A stretch of 64,000 nucleotides of DNA, from NCBI RefSeq assembly GCF_020736705.1, contig NZ_CP085990.1, forward strand, positions 2,418,001 through 2,482,000. Direction: 5' to 3'. The DNA comes from Psychrobacter sanguinis. GTDB taxonomy: Bacteria; Pseudomonadota; Gammaproteobacteria; Pseudomonadales; Moraxellaceae. Made by a program: the position numbers and the translations under genes. Positions within the stretch are counted from its first letter, which is position 1, and each line of letters starts with the position of its first letter. Shown one piece after another: positions 6,915-14,886 of this stretch. The notes below the pieces were generated by a model, which was given only the letters and a program-made list of their open reading frames with translations, searched no databases and had not been told where the DNA came from.

Positions 6915-8471
6915 ATGAAAAGTATTCAGCAACGACTGTTAACCTCATTATTAATCGGCTTGCCACTGTTGTGGCTATTAACGTCAAGCTTTGTGGCTTG
7001 GCGTTTTTGGCATGAAATCAGTGAAATTAATGACACTCAGATTACTCAAGTGGCACGCTATTTGGTAAGTATCGCCAGTGATGAGGACCTTGAAGGGGAC
7101 TACGAGAAAAAGAAACAAGAAAATAAGAAATATAAGTCAAAGAGTGATGACCATGACAAACAAGAGGGTTCCGAGAAGGATAAAGATGACGCTGACTATG
7201 AGGATGACCATCACAATGCTAGGATCTATAAATTAAAGCAGAGCGAGCTGTTAGGTAATTTAGGTGACGCAAAAGATGACTATATGGGATTTGCGATTTG
7301 GGATAGCAAAGGTCGATTGCTGATGGCGGATGAAAACGGTGAATCTTTTGCTTTTATAGCCGATCAACAGGGATTTTTGGAGCGAAAAAACAGAGCCTAT
7401 CGACGTTTGAACCCTTTTAGTCGGCGGTGGCGATTGTTTTATATTCACGATGATAACTTTAGTCAGCACGATGGCCGAGTGATTGCCGTCGGTCAAAACC
7501 TCAAAGTACGTCGAGAGATGATTGTTAATACTTTAATGTTGCAAATTTTGCCAATGTCGCTTGGATTATTGGCGTTTATAGGATTGGTGATCTGGTCGGT
7601 TCGACGCGGTTTTGCGCCCTTAACTAAGATTAGTGAGACGTTAAGCACCCACCTACCGCAAGATGCCAGTCCTATTGACGCTGAAGTGCCTAAGGAAATT
7701 CAGCCGTTGGTCACTGCTCTAAATGCGCTATTTGTCAAAGTGGCCGATACCTTAGAGCGTGAACAACGCTTTACAGCCGATGCCTCACATGAGCTTCGCA
7801 GTCCTTTAACCGCACTCAAATTACAAATAGACCTGCTACAACAAAAATTAATGCAACAGCAAATATCACAAGCCAATGAGGCGACGCTCGATGATGATCT
7901 GCTTTATCATACCCAGCGCATTAGCGAGGGTATCGATAGAGCAAATCACTTAGTAGAGCAACTGCTAGCCCTGGCCAAACTTGCCCCACAGCAGCAGCTA
8001 CCAAAATCAGAGTTACAGCAAGTAGACTGGTTAAGTCTGACCAACGAGGTGTTGTCTTATAGCAACCGTCAAGCCAGAGAGAAGAACATTCAATTAAAGC
8101 GCTCAATTGACGGGGATAATGCGGCTGATATCCTACCCATTGAGATCAATCCTACCTTATTCAAATTACTGCTGCGTAATCTAATAGATAATGCGATTCG
8201 CTATAGTCCTGAGGGCAGTGTGGTTGAACTGAAATTAAGCCCACGGTCCATTACCGTTATCGATAATGGACCTGGCGCGCCTGCTGATCAGCTACACAGA
8301 TTAAGCGAACGCTTCTATCGCCCAGCTGGACAAAACCAGCGGGGTAGTGGCCTAGGACTGTCTATCGTTCATCAGATTGCAGAGCTTCACGGATTACAGC
8401 TCAAGTTTGGAAATCGGCCTCTACCAGAAACTGGATTTGTGGTGACTGTCAGCTTACCTGAGGCTAAATAG
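6915..8471 (+). CDS. Sensor histidine kinase with charged periplasmic loop (QseC-like)
   Basis: A 518-residue membrane kinase. Helix 1 covers residues 8-28, helix 2 about residues 210-230, with the periplasmic sensor between. HAMP follows, then the H-box ASHELRSPLTALK, N-box NLIDNAIRYSP, G1 VIDNGPGA and G2 GSGLGLSIVHQI, all intact. The unusual part is residues 53-97, a low-complexity stretch very rich in Asp, Glu, Lys and His (for example DDADYEDDHHN) that is not usual in this family and could bind cations such as Fe, Mn or Ca. It probably phosphorylates the regulator just upstream. The combination with a PepSY protein downstream recalls the BqsRS/CarRS systems of Pseudomonas, an analogy only. 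Confidence 0.9.
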   Translation: MKSIQQRLLTSLLIGLPLLWLLTSSFVAWRFWHEISEINDTQITQVARYLVSIASDEDLEGDYEKKKQENKKYKSKSDDHDKQEGSEKDKDDADYEDDHHNARIYKLKQSELLGNLGDAKDDYMGFAIWDSKGRLLMADENGESFAFIADQQGFLERKNRAYRRLNPFSRRWRLFYIHDDNFSQHDGRVIAVGQNLKVRREMIVNTLMLQILPMSLGLLAFIGLVIWSVRRGFAPLTKISETLSTHLPQDASPIDAEVPKEIQPLVTALNALFVKVADTLEREQRFTADASHELRSPLTALKLQIDLLQQKLMQQQISQANEATLDDDLLYHTQRISEGIDRANHLVEQLLALAKLAPQQQLPKSELQQVDWLSLTNEVLSYSNRQAREKNIQLKRSIDGDNAADILPIEINPTLFKLLLRNLIDNAIRYSPEGSVVELKLSPRSITVIDNGPGAPADQLHRLSERFYRPAGQNQRGSGLGLSIVHQIAELHGLQLKFGNRPLPETGFVVTVSLPEAK

Positions 8472-8764
8472 TCCTAATGAGCTAAGTAGGCTAAATAAGC
8501 TAAGCTAAGCGAAGTTAGGCTAAAGAGCTGCCAAGCAAACCCAATTGTAAATAGATCTAATTTTAAAAAAGTCCAACCTTAAGCAAACTCAGCTTCAAGT
8601 AAGCTGAGCGTTAAGTCCCTCAGTTCATAATCTGTGTAAGTTCAAAATATCCGTAAGTTTTAAATAACAATCGTAGCCTTCTAATCAACGGCGCTCAGAG
8701 TAATCACTGAACCGTGCCTGCTAGTATTTTAGTCTGGCGTTATTGTTTACTAAATTTATTTTCT
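8472..8764. other. Gene-free spacer with short repeats and one hairpin
   Basis: The first part (8475-8530) is a run of degenerate CTAAG/GCTAA units. At 8588-8608 there is an 8-base perfect hairpin, CTCAGCTT-CAAGT-AAGCTGAG, without a T-run, which could weakly terminate the kinase transcript. Nothing protein-like was seen on either strand. The operator of the next operon follows. Confidence 0.5.
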
Positions 8765-8781
8765 CTTAAGTTTCAGTTAAT
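8765..8781 (+). promoter_or_regulatory. Response-regulator operator before the PepSY-ApbE operon
   Basis: Direct repeat CTTAAG-TTTCA-GTTAAT followed again by TTTCA, so the whole 11-base unit [CG]TTAA[GT]TTTCA occurs twice in tandem. TAAGAT, 10 bases downstream (8792-8797), fits a -10. It shares CTTAAGTTTCA with the site before the cytochrome b561 gene. Confidence 0.65.
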
Positions 8782-8830
8782 TTTCATGACATAAGATACT
8801 TCCAATCAACAACGAATTGGAGTATTTGTC

Positions 8831-9496
8831 ATGAGCACCCCTGTGTTAAAACCTTTACTAAAGCCTTTATTAATCCTACTAGGCACCGCCTCAATGATCT
8901 TCTTTGGCGGCATCATTGCTCTGAGCCTACCAGAATCTAGCTTAAACGCTAAAGACACTGCTGAAAACCTTATCAATCGCGTCAATGGTTTCGATAGCGT
9001 TAATAGCCCAGATAGCCCAGGTAATACGGATCAGCCAGCAAATTTAGCAACCTCTCAAACCAATATTGTGCCTACCAGCGCGGCCACTACCATAACCGCG
9101 CAGCAAGCGATGGCGGTAGCTTCACAATATCTACCCAATGATAACTTACAAGCGCCTATTGAATTGGTCAATTACAACGGGTCTGCTGCCTATGAAGTGC
9201 CTCTCAGTAGCGGGCCAGTCTACGTTGATGCTTGGTCTGCTCAACTGTTGAATCCTCCTGCCACTACTGTGGTTAATGGCAAACAGTATGAAAGGGAAGA
9301 CGACGAAGCGGAACATCATGAAGATGAAGAGCATCATGAAAGAAAGCACAAAGACAAGCATAAAGAGGACAGACGCAAAGCGCATCGCGATGAGCACGAT
9401 GAAGAGCGCGCTCTACTGATGGTGGCAGATAATCGTCATCATAAGAAATCAGAATATGCGAACAGAGATCATGATGAGGAGAGTTACGATGACTAA
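8831..9496 (+). CDS. PepSY-domain exported protein with His/Asp/Glu/Lys-rich tail
   Basis: A 221-residue protein anchored by one N-terminal membrane segment (residues 12-33). After a Ser/Asn/Thr linker comes a single PepSY-like module (residues 80-140): ITAQQAMAVASQYLP, then AAYEVPLSSGPVYVDAWSAQLL. From residue 154 to the end the chain is almost entirely charged (HHEDEEHHERKHKDKHKED and similar), a likely cation-binding or extended polyelectrolyte tail. It starts an operon with a small membrane protein, ApbE and a ferric-reductase-like protein and overlaps the next gene by eight bases. GGAG stands close upstream of the start at 8831. PepSY proteins often accompany metal-responsive two-component systems or membrane electron carriers; the exact role is unknown. 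Confidence 0.8.
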   Translation: MSTPVLKPLLKPLLILLGTASMIFFGGIIALSLPESSLNAKDTAENLINRVNGFDSVNSPDSPGNTDQPANLATSQTNIVPTSAATTITAQQAMAVASQYLPNDNLQAPIELVNYNGSAAYEVPLSSGPVYVDAWSAQLLNPPATTVVNGKQYEREDDEAEHHEDEEHHERKHKDKHKEDRRKAHRDEHDEERALLMVADNRHHKKSEYANRDHDEESYDD

Positions 9497-9929
9497 TACA
9501 CCTAGACTTGCTAAAACGGTTGGCAACAAACCAATAAAGAGAGCGACAAAGCAATCAGCAAAAAAAGCGGAGTCTTATCTTGGGGTTAAGACCGCAATTT
9601 TGATGCTGTCCATTATCGGTACGATGGGCGGCTGGCTGATGCTATTAAATCAAGAGACAAACTCTGCCCAAGTAACGGATCAAAGCACTGTAAGCTTTGA
9701 TCAAGTGGTAACCGATACTAATGTTGTACCCGATACTAATTTGGCTAATTGGGACGAGGAAATGGCCAAGCCGATGACGGTGAGCATGACCACTACTGCT
9801 GGCGAGAGTCTGACTAACAACGCGTCAAACCAGAACATCGATATCAGTCAATTACGTCAAGTTAATGAGGCGGCCCCAGTACCTAGTGCGCCTGTTCGAG
9901 TGGTCGCGCGAACCCAATCTTCTCGCTAA
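9489..9929 (+). CDS. Small single-pass membrane protein of unknown function
   Basis: A 146-residue protein not recognised as a member of a named family. The start at 9489 is chosen for the good GAGGAG upstream and the ATG overlapping the previous gene's stop, a typical coupled start; a farther upstream Met would lie deep in the PepSY reading frame. It has a basic N-terminus (about 35 residues, many Lys), one membrane helix (TAILMLSIIGTMGGWLMLL) and a Ser/Thr/Asn/Val-rich extracytoplasmic part. No cofactor motif is visible, and in particular no ApbE flavinylation motif (Asp-Gly-x-Ser/Thr-Gly-Ala-Thr). Conserved operon position suggests a scaffold or partner for the PepSY and ferric-reductase-like proteins. 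Confidence 0.75.
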   Translation: MTNTPRLAKTVGNKPIKRATKQSAKKAESYLGVKTAILMLSIIGTMGGWLMLLNQETNSAQVTDQSTVSFDQVVTDTNVVPDTNLANWDEEMAKPMTVSMTTTAGESLTNNASNQNIDISQLRQVNEAAPVPSAPVRVVARTQSSR

Positions 9930-10015
9930 AAACCCAATCGTCTTGCTGAAAACCTAATCGTCTCACTAACAAATGAGCATTTTAAATAGAAAAAATCAAA
10001 AAACGGGAGTCAGCT

Positions 10016-11143
10016 ATGAATCAGCCGCCTTTATTTATTGAAACACTGGCTCTTAAAGCAATGGGGTGTTATATCCAAGTGCATTTAGACATGACGGCTA
10101 TTAAATCCTCTCATTCAGAGGTGCAGATTGAGCAGCAATTAATACAGCTTAAGCAAGATATTGAGCACACCTTGTCCCATTGGGAACAGATATTTAGTCG
10201 CTTTAAGGACAGTAGTGAGTTGATGCGCTTAAATCGATTTACTCAATGTTGTGAGCCAGAAAGTCAGTGGTTTACAGTGAGCGCTGAGTTATTTGAGGTA
10301 TTAAAGCTGGCTGTATCTTTCATTGATAAAACTCAAGGGCTGGTAACCCCAACTTTATTGCAGGCACTGTGTGACCTTGGCTATTCTCAATCCTTTGAAA
10401 CGCTAACGAATGTCTTAGTAAGTGATCAGTCTCTCTCAGTTGAGCATTTTCAACATGCTAGAGATATCGAATTTCGTGTATTGGCTGATGGCAGTCATCA
10501 GTTAAAGCTGCAGAGGGGGATGAGCTTAGATTTAAATGGCTATGTTAAAGGGTGGGCAGCGACTAAGTTGGCTGAGAAAATCAGCTCACAGCATCCGTGG
10601 CAAATGCCTTGTTTGGTCGATATGGGTGGAGATATCGCTATTGGTGTACCTAGTACAGATAATGGCAGTACATTATCAAGTAGTCAGTTAGTTAATAGTC
10701 AGTCAACTAATAGTCAGTTAATTAATAACAAGTCACCCAATTGGGGAGTGGCTATTGCTAGACCAAATGCGCTTAACACAGAAGATGAGAAGCTTAGTGA
10801 GTATCAAGCGTTAGGCATTGATTTAGCAGTTGTGGCATTGGATAAGGGCGGTATCGCGACTTCTGGACAAGATTATCGGCGCTGGAAGTGTCATGACCAG
10901 TGGCGGCATCATCTTATTAATCCTCAGACTCAACAATCAGCCATTAGCGATGTGCTAAGTGCCACGGTTATCGCTGATAATACGCTTGAGGCGGAGGTAT
11001 GGGCAAAGTACTGTGTATTAGTGGGAGCGTCTGAGGCGATATCATGGTTAAACCGAAATAACTTAGCAGGTTTGATTGTAGACACAAGTTATCAAGTCGT
11101 CACCTCACATAAAATGACCTCGACCATGATTGCTACTTCATAA
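10016..11143 (+). CDS. apbE: FAD:protein FMN transferase (ApbE family)
   Basis: ApbE enzymes split FAD and attach FMN to a Thr/Ser of an exported target protein. Family signatures are present: ALKAMGCYIQVHLD near the N-terminus, the FKDSSELMRLNRF segment, LDLNGYVKGWAA, the MGGDIAIG motif for FAD/Mg binding, and GGIATSGQDYRRW. No clear Sec signal is visible, which is also true of some cytoplasmic forms. An insertion of about 25 residues rich in Ser/Asn/Gln repeats (SSSQLVNSQSTNSQLINN) interrupts the middle, unusual for the family. GGGAG precedes the start at 10016. It lies between the small membrane protein and the ferric-reductase-like gene; no obvious flavinylation substrate is encoded nearby. 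Confidence 0.9.
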   Translation: MNQPPLFIETLALKAMGCYIQVHLDMTAIKSSHSEVQIEQQLIQLKQDIEHTLSHWEQIFSRFKDSSELMRLNRFTQCCEPESQWFTVSAELFEVLKLAVSFIDKTQGLVTPTLLQALCDLGYSQSFETLTNVLVSDQSLSVEHFQHARDIEFRVLADGSHQLKLQRGMSLDLNGYVKGWAATKLAEKISSQHPWQMPCLVDMGGDIAIGVPSTDNGSTLSSSQLVNSQSTNSQLINNKSPNWGVAIARPNALNTEDEKLSEYQALGIDLAVVALDKGGIATSGQDYRRWKCHDQWRHHLINPQTQQSAISDVLSATVIADNTLEAEVWAKYCVLVGASEAISWLNRNNLAGLIVDTSYQVVTSHKMTSTMIATS

Positions 11144-11200
11144 ACACAAACACAAGGCTATAAGATTTTTAGCCTCAAGATTATTATTAGGAGGGTCAGC

Positions 11201-11938
11201 ATGGCCAATCATCTTAAGTCACAGTCTCTATCTCATCTGAGCCTGCATAACAAGCTGTTAAACAGTGGTAAGTTTTTTGTCACTAAAGCTCTAAAAGCCA
11301 TCGGCGGGCTGTTAATCATAATAATAGGGATGGGCCTTGGGGTATTTTTTCTATTAAATTGGGGGCCACAAGTGGCAGACTTACTGTCGCAAACTGATAA
11401 ACACGCTTGGTATTTGTCGCGTGCTAGTGGCTTTATTGCCTATACGCTATTTTGGTTAACTATGGTTTTTGGGTTGCTATTAAGCACCAGGCTAAGCTCC
11501 CAACTGGGCCGATATTTCACAGCAAGCCGACTCTTTGTGTTGCATCAATTTACCAGCCTTGTCGCTATTGGCTTTGCAGGTTTTCACGCGCTGATTTTGT
11601 TGGGAGACGGCTACCTTAATTTAAGTATTGGGCAAGTATTGGTACCTTTTGGTTTTCAGACAGATACCATAGGGGTTGGCTTAGGTCAGATTGGCTTTTG
11701 GTTGTTGTTTATCTGTGCCATGAGTTTTTATGTTAAATCTTATTTGGGTCAATCGGTCTGGCGCTTGCTGCATTTCTTAACGTTTATGGCCTATATGTTG
11801 GTCAGTATCCATTTGTTTGCGGTGGGGTCAGACAATCAAGCTTTACCCCTTTTAGTATTCTATGCGTTAAGTCAGAGTTTAGTCTTCGTGTTAATAGGAT
11901 ATCGACTGTGGTTACTTAATCTGCGACAATCAGCCTAA
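11201..11938 (+). CDS. Ferric reductase-like transmembrane protein
   Basis: A 245-residue integral membrane protein with six predicted helices, resembling the haem-binding core of the ferric reductase/MsrQ group (PF01794). Paired His residues that could hold two b haems are visible in LHQFTSLVAIGFAGFHALI and LLHFLTFMAYMLVSIHLF. No cytoplasmic FAD/NAD domain is fused, so electrons must come from quinol or a separate partner. AGGAGG is found just before the start at 11201. As the last gene of the PepSY-small protein-ApbE operon, it is the probable transmembrane electron carrier, with the PepSY or an unidentified flavoprotein as acceptor. That assignment is inference. Confidence 0.85.
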   Translation: MANHLKSQSLSHLSLHNKLLNSGKFFVTKALKAIGGLLIIIIGMGLGVFFLLNWGPQVADLLSQTDKHAWYLSRASGFIAYTLFWLTMVFGLLLSTRLSSQLGRYFTASRLFVLHQFTSLVAIGFAGFHALILLGDGYLNLSIGQVLVPFGFQTDTIGVGLGQIGFWLLFICAMSFYVKSYLGQSVWRLLHFLTFMAYMLVSIHLFAVGSDNQALPLLVFYALSQSLVFVLIGYRLWLLNLRQSA

Positions 11939-11982
11939 AATTTATATTCCCACCAAAACGTGCCAGAAAAAGAACCTTTCGT

Positions 11983-12978
11983 ATGATTAATTTAATTGAA
12001 ACCCATCAGCAGTTGTTCACCTTAGGCAGTCTGCTTTTATTGGTGGTTATTGTTTTGTGGAGCGTGCAGTACCTCATTATTCGTTATGGTAAACAATTAC
12101 TGGCTCAGGAAATGGAGTACTGGGGAAGGTTTAAACAGCGTTTTGAGGTAGACAAACGACGGCTTCAATTTAAGACCCGTTACCCTAAAGTCTATCACTT
12201 TTTATCACAAAGGCTTCATGTAGAGCACTTTTATGGTCTGCCTTTGACTGTGTTGTTGTTGGTCATGGGCTATATTTTGGCTTTGTTTGTTGGGCTCGTT
12301 GAAGATGTGGTCACCTCGGATTCAATCGTGGCCATGGACCACTTTGTGTCGCAGCAAATGAGTGTGCTGAGTGACTCGGCGGTGGTCAATTTCTTTATCG
12401 TCGTTACCAGTTTTGCCTCCACACCGCTTACTCTGTTAGTCGTGTTACTGACGGGTATCGTATGCTTTGCCATTCGCCAACACTATCTATTGATTGGTTT
12501 TTTGATATCAGTGATCGGTAGCTCTGCCTTTACCTATTTGAGCAAGCTGTTATTTCATCGAGATCGACCCGTAGATATTCTACTGCACGAGTCAACTTTC
12601 TCCTTTCCAAGTGGACACGCGACGGTTACGGTAGCCCTATATGGGTTTATTGCTTATATGGCCATTCGTTTTAGTCGAGATTTTGGCAGGCAAGTACGGA
12701 TATTGGTGACCACGGTCTTTCTTTGTGTCTTGGTAGGCCTGAGTAGAATTGTCTTAAATGAACATTATCTAAGTGATGTAATGGGCGGCTATTTGGTCGG
12801 TGCATTATGGTTAACGGCGGCGATTAGTGTGACGGAATGGCTCAGAGCCAAAGGCAAAATCAACTGGCAAATACAGTGGTCTGCTTCTCAGCTACGTTTG
12901 GTTTGGCTCAGTGCTATTAGTGTCTTAATCGGTGCCTTCATCTATGCCAATCTTTATCAATTTCCTTTGTTACTGTGA
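11983..12978 (+). CDS. PAP2-family membrane phosphatase
   Basis: A 331-residue membrane protein. After an N-terminal helix and a basic cytoplasmic stretch (residues 30-75), the C-terminal two thirds is a PAP2 domain. The three phosphatase motifs are complete: KLLFHRDRPVD (KxxxxxxRP), SFPSGHATV (PSGH) and GLSRIVLNEHYLSDVMGG (SRxxxxxHxxxD). Substrates of such enzymes are undecaprenyl, phosphatidyl or other lipid phosphates on the periplasmic face; which applies here cannot be told. It starts 44 bases after the ferric-reductase-like gene and could be co-transcribed, but its role is not obviously linked. Confidence 0.88.
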   Translation: MINLIETHQQLFTLGSLLLLVVIVLWSVQYLIIRYGKQLLAQEMEYWGRFKQRFEVDKRRLQFKTRYPKVYHFLSQRLHVEHFYGLPLTVLLLVMGYILALFVGLVEDVVTSDSIVAMDHFVSQQMSVLSDSAVVNFFIVVTSFASTPLTLLVVLLTGIVCFAIRQHYLLIGFLISVIGSSAFTYLSKLLFHRDRPVDILLHESTFSFPSGHATVTVALYGFIAYMAIRFSRDFGRQVRILVTTVFLCVLVGLSRIVLNEHYLSDVMGGYLVGALWLTAAISVTEWLRAKGKINWQIQWSASQLRLVWLSAISVLIGAFIYANLYQFPLLL

Positions 12979-13236
12979 TTCTTGTTAAAGCAAATTGTGC
13001 TTAAAGCGTTTAATTGATAAAAACAAGCTGTTCCCAAATCTGATGAATGTCATCGGCTTTCGCTGCTTAATAAAAATAAACTAGCAAATACTATTATATT
13101 TGTAACTTATGCAGAATCATTGTATAACGTAGGGTCTGAAAAATAGGGATTGTTTAGACACTATGGCTTTTTGCTTTGCACAACATAGTTATGAGTCTAA
13201 ATAAGCGTTAGTTTAAATTAAGTTTTAGGAAAGGCC

Positions 13237-14169
13237 ATGCTTCGTTTTATAGCGCGTCATAGTACGTTAATTATGCCACTTTGCGCCGTTGTGGGCTTTA
13301 TTTTTCCAGACTTATCCAATGAAGTATTGGCCTATTTACCTGAAGTGCTGTTTTTTCTAATGTTTTTTACCTTATTGGGGATTGATCAATATGCACTGTT
13401 AAAGCGTATTGCGACACGATATGTCTGGAGCTTTGCAGTGCTACAAAGTGCGGGCATGAGCCTAATTTTAGTATTAATCAGTTATGCACTCGGTGTCCGT
13501 GGCGACTTACTGTTGGCGATTGCGGGGCTTGGTGCCACTGCGCCTTTGTTTGGGAGTGGGGCACTGGTCAATGCCGTGGGCTTTGATGCCCAGCTGGCCA
13601 TGGCAAAAACGATTGCGGCTACGCTGGTTATGCCTTGCACCTTATTGGGCGTATTGTGGTTATTGGGCGATAAAAACGCTCATTTAGATCTGGTTACTTA
13701 TGTCCAACGCTTGGTGGTTTATATCATTATGCCCATGGTACTTGCGGTGCTGGCACGCCACTTCATTGCCCCTGCTGTTTTGTCTCGCTATTATCCCAAG
13801 ATTGGGCAGTTTAATATTTTACTGCTGCTGCTATTTCCACTGGGGTTAATGGCTGGGTTTCGTGAGACATTTGATCACAATCCATGGCAGGCGTTTTCCC
13901 TACTAATGCTCAGCTCTGTGTTAGCGTTGTTCTTTTATTTCAGCGCTTATTTTGTATATCGACGTTTTGGCTATGAAAATGCCATTGTCGCAGCGATAGT
14001 GTGTGGCGGGCGCAATGTATTATTGGCTTACACTATCACTGTTCCGTTTATGGGTGCCCTATTTTTACCGTTATTGGGTGCTTTTCAACTCCCTGCGTTC
14101 TGCCTGCCACTACTCGGTAAATATATGGTCAAACATCATAAGCAACGTCAACAGTCACTTTCTGGATAA
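13237..14169 (+). CDS. Bile acid:sodium symporter (BASS)-like transporter
   Basis: A 310-residue, strongly hydrophobic protein with nine or ten predicted helices. The pattern of a short N-terminal helix (LIMPLCAVVGFIFP), the Gly/Ala-rich segment GLGATAPLFGSGALVNAVGFD and the repeated helix with VAAIVCGGRNVLLAYTI fits the BASS/arsenite-type secondary transporter superfamily. Substrate cannot be assigned. AGGAAAGG precedes the start at 13237. It is a single gene upstream of the second tRNA operon, which runs in the opposite direction. Confidence 0.65.
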   Translation: MLRFIARHSTLIMPLCAVVGFIFPDLSNEVLAYLPEVLFFLMFFTLLGIDQYALLKRIATRYVWSFAVLQSAGMSLILVLISYALGVRGDLLLAIAGLGATAPLFGSGALVNAVGFDAQLAMAKTIAATLVMPCTLLGVLWLLGDKNAHLDLVTYVQRLVVYIIMPMVLAVLARHFIAPAVLSRYYPKIGQFNILLLLLFPLGLMAGFRETFDHNPWQAFSLLMLSSVLALFFYFSAYFVYRRFGYENAIVAAIVCGGRNVLLAYTITVPFMGALFLPLLGAFQLPAFCLPLLGKYMVKHHKQRQQSLSG

Positions 14170-14429
14170 TACACACTGTTTATGCTCACTGATACCGCAA
14201 TTAGCCACCTACCACTGCATTAATCTAAAAGACTTGCCAATCAGTATGGTATGGTTAACCGTAGGTTAATTAAGGTATAAGCAGAAAATAATAAAGAGCA
14301 TTACTGTTTTTTTATGAGTATTTGCTTTAATAAAATTGATAAGAGGATAGAGAAGGCTAAAATATCAATAAAGAAATAGGGCTATATAAGTAGGAGAGAA
14401 AAGAGGGTAGTTTAAAAATTAACAGACAT
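14170..14429. other. Gene-free spacer before tRNA operon 2
   Basis: About 260 AT-rich bases between the transporter stop and the tRNA terminator. No convincing open frame with a ribosome-binding site, no strong hairpin and no repeat longer than a few bases was seen. Confidence 0.5.
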
Positions 14430-14460
14430 AAAAAAACCTCAAGTAAATTAATACTTGAGG
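14430..14460 (-). terminator. Rho-independent terminator of tRNA-Val/Asp operon 2
   Basis: Minus-strand stem CCTCAAGT/ACTTGAGG with loop of eight and a T-tract (A run at 14430-14436). It is the same hairpin as at 847-877 with a one-base change in the loop-proximal part. Confidence 0.88.
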
Positions 14461-14494
14461 CTGAAACTTTGTTTTAAAAACCAGTTTTAAAATA

Positions 14495-14571
14495 TGGCGC
14501 AGCGGACGGGACTCGAACCCGCGACCCCCGGCGTGACAGGCCGGTATTCTAACCAACTGAACTACCGCTGC
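14495..14571 (-). tRNA. tRNA-Asp (GTC), copy 2
   Basis: Identical to the gene at 924-1000, with acceptor stem GCAGCGG/CCGCTGC, anticodon GTC and encoded CCA. It is the second gene of operon 2. Confidence 0.97.
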
Positions 14572-14611
14572 TTAGGTCGCTTTAGAATATTTAACCACTC
14601 TCTAAAATAAG

Positions 14612-14687
14612 TGGTGGGTGATGACGGATTCGAACCGCCGACATTCTGCGTGTAAGGCAGACGCTCTACCAACTGAGCTAATCACCC
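14612..14687 (-). tRNA. tRNA-Val (TAC), copy 2
   Basis: Identical to the gene at 1041-1116, with anticodon TAC and encoded CCA. The 40-base spacer to tRNA-Asp is conserved too, with one difference (ATAAG against ATGAG). Upstream sequence departs from copy 1 directly after the tRNA. Confidence 0.97.
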
Positions 14688-14861
14688 TGAGAAGCGTTAA
14701 GAAAACGTCTGGGAGACGTTTTTAGCTTCGCAAGAGCCAAGCTGTGCTTGGCTAAAAGCTATAATACCTATCACAATTAAAATAAATATTATTAATTGCG
14801 CAAGAGAATTTGCATATACCGCAAATTCTAAAGGCTTAACTTCCTGCACAAATCAAACGTT
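14688..14861 (-). other. Hairpin-rich insertion in the leader of tRNA operon 2
   Basis: In copy 1 the promoter is about 45 bases from tRNA-Val; here the same promoter is about 200 bases away and this block fills the gap. It contains three perfect hairpins in series: AAAACGTCT-GGG-AGACGTTTT (14702-14722), AGCCAAGC-TGT-GCTTGGCT (14735-14753, with an outer AGCTT/AAGCT stem at 14724-14760) and AGAATTTGC-7-GCAAATTCT (14805-14829). A weaker CAATTAA/TTAATTG pair lies between. It would be transcribed as a structured leader. It does not look like a known tRNA or a coding sequence; identity is unknown. Confidence 0.55.
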
Positions 14862-14886
14862 ATATATCGTCTGAATGTAGGAGCGT

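Noticed and set aside
9273..9554. Minus-strand open frame opposite the PepSY tail
   Set aside because: It is produced by the biased codons of the charged tail; Cys/His-rich nonsense with no start signal.
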